Below the pieces are notes generated by a model. It saw only the letters and a program-made list of their open reading frames with translations, did no database searches and had not been told where the DNA came from. The translations under genes were made by a program, and so were the position numbers. From Cristatella mucedo (Eukaryota; Bryozoa; Phylactolaemata; Cristatellidae), in NCBI GenBank assembly GCA_009760855.2, contig WPIO01000404.1, forward strand, positions 1 to 56,842: a stretch of DNA of 56,842 nt. Reading direction: 5' to 3'. Numbering within the stretch: position 1 is the first letter of the stretch; the number at the start of each line of letters is the position of its first letter. Shown one piece after another: positions 39,001 to 51,000 of the stretch.

Positions 39001-42000
39001 GGCCTCTTTGGCAAGCCTTGACCAGATGCCTGGAACAGCTTTGGTGAGCGATGGCACAGGTTTGTGCACAGCTCGGGCGAGTTGTGGCAACTGGTTCCTT
39101 AGACATTGCTAGCTGAGTCTAGTTCAGGTGATCATTGAATTGTAGGAGAAACAGAAGTCGTCAGTCATCAGCTGACTTCTGAAACCGGCTTGATCACCAG
39201 CACAGGTTTGTGGCATACTGCACTTACCTCTTCATATGCTGCTGCATCGTGAGTCCACTATACCTGTCAGATTACGAGAGTGATAGCGATTAGCAGCCGT
39301 GTTTGAATTATAAGTAAGTTAAATTAGATTAGTAATGCTATATGGTTCAGACCGTATGTAAGGCCATTCAAAGTGGTGAACAGTTTGGCAACAATTTTTG
39401 CTTTGATGTCAGTTTCGTTAGCTTCGTCTGTGCGGATGTGCCATCTGTTACATTTGAGTAAGTATCCTAATTGACCGACAAGGCTTTGTTACTAAGGCAA
39501 GAGTGTTTCTGATTGCTATCCATGTTTGGTAATGCTGCCCTACGTGTAGACGTGGGAAAGGATTGTGAGACTTGCTTGTTTTGCTGTGGTGCTTTAAGTC
39601 CTTACGATTAGCCGAGTAGTGAGTGAAACGTATGGACAGACTCCAATTTAACTGAAGGTACGTCTTGCCTAGACTTACACCTGCAAATTAACCCTAGCAG
39701 CCCTGCTGATATTCAGCATGTGCAAAGAAATTTACCGCAGTGGTGTCATGATGTTTATTGATAAGTTTAGCGACTTTTAGTTAATTAGGTAGTCGCCTCA
39801 TTTGTTAAAAATACCTCTTTAGTCAAGTGCGATGACTGTCATGGGCTGCATTGAAGGTGGGCTGAAAATTCTATATATGAAATGAAATGCTTACTTCAAG
39901 TCTTTCACAGCAAGACGACATTCGCTTGAAGTTGGTGCTTATCATTGAAGGAAAGTATCACTCAGGCAGCTCTCTCAGTCGCAGACGACCTCTACCGGTG
40001 GGATCTTAAGTGCGGAAGCAGTGTACCAGGAAGGGGTCAGGCATAGCATGTTTAGAAGGATCGCTGAATGCAAGCGTTTGCTCACGTAGCTACACGGAAG
40101 TGACCACCTCTGGATCGGCCAGGGACTAGGCTTACTACGTAGCTGACCGTTGGGGTTAATGTTTATGAACTGACTTGTGCAAACCTGTAACGTTTGCGAA
40201 CACTATGCTAAACAACTCCTTAGCATGCAAAATAGTGAGATGGGTGATTTTAGCTGTATCCAAGACTAAACAGCCTTGGCTGTAGGTCCAGACTTAGAGT
40301 TCCTACTGTATTCACCCTTTCCTTTTCTCACCGTAACCAGAAATTGATAGCGTTTGGGTATCGATGTGCTGCAAGATGGTGGGATTGTAAGTGCAAAAGC
40401 TTATTTGTGGTACAAGTAAATCCTTATGCAGGACGATGGCCCATAGCAAATAGCTAAATCTTTGAAAATTTATATTCCTAGGACCAAGTTAACAGTGTTG
40501 TATGGATTTATTGGTTCCATATTTGCAAGATGCCGCACCTAGTTTCTGTAGGATTATAACTGTCAAATTTATATTGGGGGAAATAAAACTCTCGAAATTA
40601 AATCTTTCTCTTGATATTTGCACTGCTGACTAAGGATCATGCTTACAGTCAAGGCAGTTAAGCTCAGTAAGGAATTTTGGTCGTATCCCGTTTGTAACTT
40701 GCCGACGTCAGGAGCTGCCGACAGAAGACAAAATCTCAGTGGCCGTGTTCTGTTCATAATTGTAGCTAACTGGCGTTTTGTTTGCTCTATGCTGCTTCAA
40801 ATATAGGCACTACCGCCCCAATCGAGGTGATTGCTGATGTACACACTGCTGGAGCTTCCCTATCGGCGACCGATATACTTGGACAATCAATTTCACCAAC
40901 TGTCTATGGCATCAGTGACATGCTGCAAGCAAATGAGATAACATCATCAAACAGTGAAGGTTAGTGTGTCATCAAATGACTCTCACAATCATTGATCGTA
41001 TGGCCATTTTTGAAGTGATGAAATGCGATTCTTTATTTTTTATTCGTCTCGACCAGTTGCTATGGCCTCTTTGGCAAGCATGGACCAGACGCCTGGAACA
41101 GCTTTGCCGAGTGTTGGCACAGGTTTGTACTAAGCTGCAGCCTCCTTCTCTGATACTTCTATGAGTCTGGTTGAGTTGATGTTAAGAGTTGTGGTAGCTG
41201 CTTTTTAGAAGTTTTCTAGCTGAGTCCAGTTCAGGTGATCATTGAATTGTAGAAGGAGGAAGAGAAGTCATCCCTCATCAGCTGACGTCTGGGACAGGGT
41301 TGATGATCAGCTCAGGTTCGTGACCTACTGCACTTACTGCTTCATATGCTGCTGAAACATTAGTCCACTAGATCTGTCAGATTACGAGAGTGGCAGCGAT
41401 TAGTAGCCACGTTTGAATTGTACGTAAGTAAAATTATATAAGTAATACTGTATATTTCAGAACGTATGTGAGGTTATAGCAAGTGGTGGTCCGTTGAGAT
41501 GTAATTGTTGCTTTGATGCCAGTTTTGGTAGCTTCGTCTGTGCAAAAATGCCATCTGTTGCTTTTGAACTAGCATCTTAATTTAACGACACGGATTTTTT
41601 TTATAAAGGCAAGGTTAGTCCTGATTGTTGTCCATCTTCGGTAATGCTGCCCTACGTGTAGACAAGGGAAAGGATTGTGGGACTTGTTTTCTTTGCTGAA
41701 CTGCATTGAGTCCTTACGATTGGCCGAGTAGTGTGTGAAACGTATGGACAGGTTCCAGACTAACTGATGTGTCCATACAGTCTGAACCATTCGTTTCTCA
41801 ACTTATGGTGCCTAAGGTAACCGTAGTAGCACTACCTATACCCAGCATGTGCAAAGAAATGTGCCGCAGTGGTGTCATAACGTTGACTGACAACTTGAGC
41901 TACTTTTAGTCACCCACATAGTCGCCTTATTTGCTAAAAATTCTTTTTGAGCCAGGTGCATAGAAGTTCATGGGCTGCATAGACAGTGCACTGACTATTG

Positions 42001-45000
42001 TACACATTGAAGGCTTTTGTTTTACTGCCGTTGCTGTGCAAAATTATAAAACTTCACGGCTTTTAGGGGAAGGTAATTGGTCTCCATCAAAGTAGATCTC
42101 CACTCAGGCAGTTATCTCAGTCGCTGGCGATCAGTACCGACGTGATCATAAGCATGATGGAAGTGTGGGAAGAAGTGGTCAGGATTGGCATTTTGAGAAG
42201 GGTCACCGAAAGCAAGCAAGCAAGAGACCATTCTTACTACGTGGCCGACTACTGGGATTAACTTTTATGGACTGAGTCACCCAAACCAAGGCCGTTTATG
42301 AACACCATGCTAAGAAAACAAGTTGACAATAGGGCAAGATTTACGAATCTAGCTGTGCCCAGGACTAGGAATCTTTGGCTGCAGGTCTACGGTTTAGAGT
42401 TCCTACTGCTGTCATCCTTTTGAATTCTCGACCATAACAAGAATTCCACAGCAAGTGGGTTTCGATGCTGTGCAAAAGGCTAGGACTGTAAGCGTTAGAA
42501 CTCTTCAGGGGTACAATTAAATTATTCTGCAGGACCATGACTCATAGCGAAAAGCTAGATCTTCGAAAATTAACATTGCTCGTACCAAGTTCTTCGTGTG
42601 GCACGGATTTATTAGGCCCGTAGTAACAGGAGGCTTTATCTAGTTTCTGTCGGAGTGTAAAATACGAATTTATATTGAAGATAAACTGTACTGGAATTTA
42701 ATTGTTTTTCTCTATATTAGCACTGCTGACTAAGGATTATGCTTGCAGTCACGACGGTTAAGCAAAGTAAGGAATTTCAGCTCACTTGCTTATTTAAATT
42801 GCCGAGGTCAGCAGCTGCTGACAGAATACTAAACATCAGTGGTCGTGGTCTGTTGAAACTCGTTGGTAATTGGTACTCTGTTTGCTCTATGCTACTTCTC
42901 TTCTAATATAGGCGCAACTATCCCAATCGAAGAGATTGCTAATCAACACACGGAGGCTGCTTCCTCATTGTTTGCCACTATACTTGGACAATCAGTACCA
43001 CCAACTGCCTTTGGCACCACTGGCATGCTGCAAGAAAATGAGACAGCATCGTCGCACAGTGAAGGTTAGTATGGCATCAATGATCGTCGAAAATATTCAT
43101 CGCTTATCAAATTTTAAATTGGTAATTTATTTTTTGTTGGCACCGATCAGTTGGTATGACATCGTTGGCACGTACCGACCAGACGCTTAGAACAACTTCG
43201 CCGAGTGGTGGTGAAGGTTTGTGCCCAGTTGCAGCTGCCTTTTCTGACACTTATGTGCGCCTGGCGAGTTGTGGTGGCTGCTTCCTTGAGTTCTTCTAGC
43301 TGAGACTAGCATCGTATATTTTCAGGAGAAAGAGGAGTTACGACTCGTCTGCTGATGTCTGAAACAGCTTCGTTAATCAGCTCAGGTCCGTGGCCTGCTT
43401 CCTGTGCTGCTGTAACGTGAGCCCACTAAAACGGTGAAATCATGAATATGCCAGCAATTAGTTGCCACGTTTGAATTATGAGTAATTTCAACTGGATGTA
43501 TGATGATGTGTGGTTCAGACCATATTATAGGCAGTTTAAAGTGGTTGTTAGTTTGGTTATAACCCGGGCTTTAATTGGAGTCGGAATCTAAAGTTTTGTC
43601 TGTGAATTTGTGCCCTCTGGTGTTTTTTGAATAAAAAGACTCAATCTTTACCACATAGAGTGATTAATAAGGTAACCGTTTTCTTGATTGTTGCCCATCT
43701 GTGGTAATCTGCCATACTTGCAGACACGGGAAAAGATTGTGGGACTCGTTTGCATTGTTCTTTTGTGCTACATTGAGTCATTAGGATTGCTCGAGTAGTT
43801 GTTTATTCATATAGACAGGCCCCAGAATAACTTATTTGTCCATGCAGTTGGAACCATGCGTAAATAGACTTGCGTTTACACAAGTAACCATAGTAGCACT
43901 GCTTATATCTAGCACGAGTAACCAAATGGGCCGCAGTGGTGTCATCAAGTTTTTCGTGGACAAGTTCAGCGACTTTTAGTAACCATTGCAGTGCGCATTA
44001 TTTAAAAAAATATGCTTTCTTCTTAGTAAAGTGCATTAGCCCAGGTTGTAAGGTGTTTGCTTTTCACGAGCAAGGTCGTAGGTTCGAATCCTGTCGTTGG
44101 GAAATTCTTTATTGCCAACTTCAAGAAGTGATGATAGCCGATAAGGCTCTTTTGCGCCATGCAAATGAAGCTATTTACTCAACTAAGAATTTTTTCATGG
44201 GCTGCATACAAGTTGCACTGCATACAATTGTACACCTGAAATGCTTATTTTGCTTCCCTTATTGGTATGCATTCAGGCGAGTGCTAGTCTGGCAGTCTGT
44301 CCATACAATTGTCCTTGGCCTATGTTAGTATGCATTTCTGCTTGTTATTACTACCTACTTGACAATGCTCCTTTCCAGGATATGAAGGTCTCACAAAAGA
44401 TACTTTTCTCTTCAGGTGCTACAAGAATTTTTTGTTATAGGTATTTTTTACTACAATGTCTATCAAATGCATACGCTTTCTTGATTCCAAACCCGTTGGC
44501 ACGAGCGATGCGATTCCTAGCCTATCATTCTGATATGATGTTGCTAATAATATATTGTCATATTCGGGGTTCATTTCTTACCGCTTTAGTTGGTGTACAA
44601 ATCAACTGCACGATCTGAGTTGGCTCCTTTTGGTTTATGGCAACTAACTAGTTTTGTGGAGTTTCTTTAATTTGACTGGCAGTTTGACCTGTGCTGCCCT
44701 CTCGTCAAGCTTCAACGTTCTCCACCCGTAGTGAGGCAAGGCTGTGTTAAAACTGGTGCAATATGCTGTCACAGGTGACTTAACTCCTCGGCTGCGTCTC
44801 ATTGGAGGGAGTGACTCGAGCAGAGGCAGACTTGAGGTGCTCTACAACGGTGCCTGGGGTCTAGTGTGCAGCAGCGGCTTCGATGATAATGATGCCACCG
44901 TGGCCTGCCGACAGCTAGGCTATGGGTGAGTAGCGACTGTGTACCCAAAGCCGCACTTGTTCAGCGCTGCAGTCGATGCTCGACTATGCATCGACTGTAG

Positions 45001-48000
45001 CAGCCACACTGATGCGAATGGAGCTTGTGTCAGCCGAGTGACAGATGAGAGGATTTTCACTGTAGTGCTAGAGTAAACAGTGCTACAAGCATCGCACATA
45101 TTTCCATGAGAAAACTTTGTGCTCAGCTGCTTATCGCCTTTGTGGTCCGGTTTCAAATGATTGGAGCTTGTTAGCACTCGAACGATGGGTGCTGCCCATG
45201 GCGCCAGCATGAATCGAACTGTCCCGGTGGTAGATCATTGACTGCAGCAGTGGCCATCGCTCGCGTAATCCAGCTGATGGCCCAGTCCAGCAGCTGCTGT
45301 GTATTCAGGCAGGTAACGAATAACCCATGCTGCTTCTAAGGGGAAACAGCTGACTTCTGTTCCTATGTATTTTTGCCAATGCTTTAAGAGCTTATGCAAC
45401 TTAACAGCCAGGTCAGAATTCTCCTTGATTTGTGCAGAATTTGCTTTCATGATTCTTACAAGTTTTCACTATCAAGCTGGATATTAACTAGAGTTTGTGG
45501 TACTAAGTCTTGCTAATTAATGCATGCACCAGAGATATTTGCATGCACATAAAAATTGTGTGGACAAGCACATACCGACCTTGCTGCATAAAATAGAGGC
45601 GAGAAAAGAGCTAAAACAATGGGCAACCCGTATATCTCATCATAATCAACTACAAGAATCACGGAAGAGCTCTTGATGCATGACGAGGTGAGGTGGCTGT
45701 CAAAGCACGATGGTTTCAAGACAAGGTGACAGCCAGTTTGTCTGGCGAGCCACGTGCTGCAATCTAGTAAATCTGTGCCACTCAGATTTTCACTCTAACC
45801 AATCCTCAGAGTCAGCTTCGGGTGTATGATGAACTCAGACGCGCAGACAGAAAAGGAGTGTCCCTGCATGCTCGGCTTGAACTTCTGAGAGCGTTGGAGA
45901 CCAAGGATCACAAAGTGCGTCTCGAGTGCCTTTCATGTTGCCAGGGAATCAGTATCGTAGCACTGCAGTGGTTTTAGGTCATATCTTAGTGAGAGACTCC
46001 AGAGCACTGATGTCAGCCAGCAAGTCATCAGACAAGCCTCTAAAGTACGAGGTACTTCAGGGCACTGTGCTTGGTCCACTACTTTTCTCAAGTTATACTC
46101 TCCCTCTGGCTCATACAATTTGCCATGCACAGCCTAAGCTTTCAATTCAATTCCGATGACCCACAGCTGTGCCCATGCATTGCTCCCGTCCTGCCTTCTG
46201 GCATGTCAAACCCTTCTCAAGTTGCTTGTTACATTTATTTGTGACATCTGCATTTGTATTGCATCAAGCTTTCTCAAATTGAATGATATAATTCATATAA
46301 ATATAATTCATTTATATAGCGCCCCAAGAGAACTTAATCTCTATTCAGGCGCTTCACATATGCCTCGGGGCTCGAGCCCACGACCTTCGTCGGAGCGAGC
46401 ACCTTAACCGATAGACCAAACCGGCTCGGCTGGTGATTTATGAGTTACTATTGATGGTTTATAAGATTTATGAGTTACTATTGATACTAATGATGATTTA
46501 CGAGTTACTATTTATGGGGTGAACCTAGCACGACTTCAAATTTGCAAAGCTATTCTTTAAAATTAGCCATGCTAGCATATCTCCTGTAGCTTCCACACAC
46601 AATCCGGGTGTCCTGTTTCAAAGTGACATTTTTTGTAGTAGATGCTCACATCAGCTTAACACTCAAGACTGCCCATTTCAGCTATGTTAATTGACAGTTT
46701 GGGACACGTGCTTAGACAGGGATACCTCCTCAAAATTGGCCCACACATTTTCGATATCCCTGTTGACTTCTTTTACTCAATGCGTATAGGTCTTCAGACC
46801 TATGCAGTAAGATGGGCAAGACTGGCTCAAACTCGGCAGCTAAGTCTGACTAAAACATTATAATTACTATATTACACCTTCACTGACCTGCACTAGCTCC
46901 CAATCAAGCAGCAAAGTGACTCCAAGATGTCACTCACTTTTAGGTACTCCATTCTCTCGATATACTCTACCTATCAGAACCATTCTTCAGTCAGGCTAGG
47001 CATCGTACTACACACTCGTCTGACCCAAGTCACGTAGGTTTGCCTCGAAGTAATCTCAAATCCTTTGGAGACTGTGCATTTAGCTCCAATGCTCCCAAAT
47101 CCTGGTATTCAGTCCTGATGAACGTCACGACACCCCCCCCAGACTTATCGAAATTTATCAAGAAGCAAAAGCACACCCCTGTTCCTCACAGCATTTGGTG
47201 AGTTCTTTGAATCGTTCTGTCCATGGTTAGCCTGAGTGCATTGTGGATGTGGTCACCAACCGTATCGACATGCCATCTCTGTCGCATATATGTTAAGTGC
47301 CTAGAAGGAGCTATAGTTCTCAGAAGATGCTGTGCAAACATATTATTATCTTTATTTTTATTATTATTAATATTATCTTGAAAGTCTGAATCCAGACTCC
47401 TCTCGGGATGCCTTGCAACATGCTTGCTGTTCTCTCAAAAGCGACGAGTGTGTGTCTCCTCAGCAGACGTGCCTTCTTCTTTGCTTTGAGGTCTGTTTCG
47501 CATGATTGCTGCTAGTGAATTCCCTATAGAAGGTCCTTCAGATCCTGTTTTTCTCTTGAGTTATTTTCCCCTTGAGTGCAGACAAATTCAAGCTCAGGCT
47601 GTGGCTTTTCGGGCCGGAAGCCGGCACGATCTAAGCCAGTTGGTTACCACTCCATCTGAGCAGCTAGCCGACGATTCAAGCTCGGCATCAGGATAGTTCA
47701 CCTTGACCTCGAAGGCCAATGTCTTCGACGATCAGCCGGGGCGATAAGTCGGCTGCTGCGATCAAGCTGTTTCCGGCACAGGCTGTGCTTGCAGATGTTA
47801 TTGACCGTGTAGGTCAAGGACTAGATCCCCCTTGAAGGTGTTTAGCAATTGCTAGTGCTTTAAAGACAGCCGGCCACCAAGAAAGCTGTTACCTACACCT
47901 GCCAAAAATTCCCTCTCACGGGAGCAGGAAAATATAAGAGCCAGGAGAGAATTCTCCTGGATTTCTGATTAACCAAAGAAGATGCTGGATGCCCAGAGAA

Positions 48001-51000
48001 CCTCAGCCAAAACAGAACTTAGCAGCTCTACACGGCCAGACAAGCAAAAAGAAGGATTCTGTTAAAGTGCAGGCAGCTGACACTCAAAATCAGGCATCAC
48101 TGCTCTGTGAGATTTCGAAGCGGGTCGATGCAAATATCAATTTCGCTGTACAGCCGTGGCAGCCACGGCCCCCTGTCAACTCTTCAAGTATGCCCATCAC
48201 CGGCGTGGCTCTCGGATGAGCACACTTGCTGAAAATGAGTGCCAGCTGTGGAAAGTTTCTATCTTTCGCTTGGCAGGTCCGGCTCGGTAGTTTCACCATA
48301 TTGGCCTAACTTCGTGACTGGCATCAGCGCTACGACCGTTAATCAGAGTGTGCCCATCTGGCTGTCAAACGTAGCATGCGACGGCTCCGAGTCGATTCTT
48401 CTCGAATGCCCTCACAGCGGCTGGAACGTGACTCAAGGCTGCCAGCGAAGCAGCGACGTCAGAATCAGGTGCCAGGCGCCGACAGCGACTAGGCCAACGT
48501 CCAGTCCTACGACTCAGCTCGCTAGCAGCACTGCAGCAGCGATCCGCCCGAGCGTCGAGCACTCGGCTCTGGGAGCTGAGGAACCCTGGGAACTGAGGCT
48601 CTTGCCACAAAGAAGAAGCCGTCGTGGCAGCGGCCTGCTGCAGGTCCACCGCCGCGGCGATTGGGGCGCTGTGTGCATCACGGACACAGCCGACGAATAC
48701 GAGGCCACCGCCGATGTGGCTTGCAAGCAGCTTAACTTCAGGTGAGAAAGCTCAGGACCTGGGCAGTCTGTTACCTAAGCGAAGTGTCACTAAGGCACTT
48801 CTACCCACACTGCCCATCTTTCAGTATCGTTCGTTGTCCTCATTCGTCTGCATTCCCTGGAAAAGTGAGTCTTCTAGCAGCCATGAGCTCTCCAGGCGGA
48901 GGGCTGTCAATAGCCCAGCAGTCCAGCAGCCAGCTAGAGCCCGTGCTGTATGCACATCCAAATCGTGGATGAGGTATTCGATTGGGGCTCATTCTGGCTA
49001 CGGGGACGTGCCACAATGCATTGCCATCACCCATCCTAAGTGCAGTACAGTCACATGCTTAGTCTTGGCTTCTATGCTTCACTCGATCTACGTGCACAGA
49101 TGCCTTACTGACTAGTTCTGCGTGATCAGTGTCCACCCAGATAAGTTGATGGCTTCCCTTTGTAGCACCGGCTATGTGTTGGAGGAAAGCACTGATGAGC
49201 TTGAAGCCGAACTCCATTTGCTTAAAGATGTGAAATGCAACGGCAGTGAAACTTCAATAAGCAGCTGTAGGCACGCTCAGGGTGCAGAAGCCGATAGCTG
49301 TTCGGATGGTGAACTACTGCTAATTCAATGCTTGGGTAAGACCGGTAGCTCTCTTGCACTCGTGGCTGTGAAGGCGTTGATGCAGCTGGGCGAAGCTTTC
49401 ATTTGCAAACAAATATGATGTGTGGATGCTTTACGGGAATGAATTTGTTTTATCAGGGTTTGATAGCACCGAATGTTTAGGATCGTGGCTTAAAAATGCT
49501 TTCGCACTGGGAAGATCAGGAGCTTGCAAAGAGACTGCCAACTTGGTTGCTCATTCTGCTGCTCTCTGCCATCAATGCAGCTGTTTGAGCCTGGCTCTTA
49601 AATTTATAGTAAAGGGCACATTCTAGAGGCTTGCAGTAAAGTTTATGTTTTCGGTGGGATTGTGAATCCTTCCTGATTTCAACATGCGATTTTGCTTCAT
49701 CTCGATTGCCTTAAGCGGACCATTAATATGCTGCCAGTATTCCAGGTGATGGGTGACCCATTTGCAGTCATTGGCAATAGCAATCTATGCCAGTCCGAAG
49801 CACCAAAAATAATCTGCAATGGCTTCTTATAAAGCGCTTCCGCACGATTCCCTGCCGGGTTGGGTAGGGCCTCTCGAACATATCTTGTAGCTGTCGAGGG
49901 ATTATAGTTGGAGCAGAAGATCTGACACCGACTTTTATAGAATAGTGGTTGCATCAAATAGCCTCAGAAAAGGTCAAGGGTCTTCAAGAGTTTTCTGATT
50001 TCATACTGAAAACTCGAACTTGATGGTAGAAAAAACTTGTTCACAAAGCCAAGGTGGCAGGTAAAAGCTGCTGCAGAAGGTTTCCCTTAAGAATAACAGC
50101 TTCCACTCTGCCCGGCATAAAAACATCCGTACTGAATAATAATAATTGATCTAAATAATTAAGGTTCAAGTTGTTCAAACAAAGGTATGCATCGAATGAT
50201 CATAATATTTTGTTCAAACAGCTCATAAATTTCATTCTAGCTTGAAGTTTGCAACTCAGTTTGACCCCCTCAGTAAAGAAGGTTTATTCTAAATTTTTGG
50301 TACCTTTACGAAGTATATGATTGACCGTTACTTGTGCATAGAAAAAGAGTTACGTCAGCTCCAACTGCTGATATTTAGCAAATTTTCTTACCAGATTGGT
50401 TAGTCTCAATAGCTGCTATTTATTTAATGTTTTGAGATAGAGTAAGTCTGTGTATGAATTTTTTGCTTTGACTTGACTGCTCTACTGCAATTCAGGGTAA
50501 CGTTCTGTAGTGCTACCACGGTGTGTGCTAGAACGCAAGCTATTAATTACTCTTTGGAGCGGTAGGCAAAGGAACTTCCAGTGCTCCGAGTAAATTACAA
50601 CTGCTCGTTTAGTAACATTCGAAAAATCTCTGCTCTCAATTAATAATAATAAGAATGTTAATAATTATTCTAATACATTTGATATAGCGCTCACAGAGAA
50701 CTCAATCTCTTTCTGGGCACTTTACATATGCAGTGAAGGAAACAAGATCGAATGGCTAGTGGTGGCATGCTCAATGACAAAAAGTTATTGATACTGTGGT
50801 ATGTACACAGGCAGAACTGGAATCTCATGATTCGAAACTGTTACCTAGAGTACGTTTCCAGAACAGCAGGCATCTTGAACACAAAGCCATACATTTTCAT
50901 TATCTAATGGAAAATCTCGCAGATACCTAGCGGACATTAACTTGCATTTTCTTCGATTTTGTAGATTCTGTGGAGCAACGAACGAGAGGTACGCGTTTGC

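Larger units (their letters stand above)
29540..44240 (+). repeat. Tandem array of seven ~2 kb units carrying stalk exons
   Basis: A exons begin at 30448, 32760, 34845, 36781, 38787, 40807 and 42912, spacings of 2312, 2085, 1936, 2006, 2020 and 2105 bp. Introns and inter-set DNA are also recognisably similar, including a block around GGGTCGCCAAAAGCAAG (29694, 34104; diverged at 42201), so whole genomic segments were duplicated, not just exons. Size differences are partly explained by SINE and LINE insertions in single units or pairs of units. The boundaries given are approximate. Confidence 0.88.

Noticed and set aside
30660-41164. Recurring ORFs reading [13 protein letters not shown]-type protein in each array unit
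   Set aside because: These are another frame of stalk exon B plus its upstream intron. Similarity between units comes from the DNA duplication, and the phase-1 frame between AG and GT is the consistent one.
29540-44240. CRISPR-like or satellite array
   Set aside because: Units are about 2 kb, contain spliced exons and transposon insertions, and differ from each other; this is segmental tandem duplication in a eukaryotic intron.
1870-46432. tRNA-like sequences with A and B boxes as functional tRNA genes
   Set aside because: They recur in multiple diverged copies with a common non-tRNA body and LINE-like or AT-rich tails, so they are SINE heads; none folds as an intact cloverleaf by inspection.
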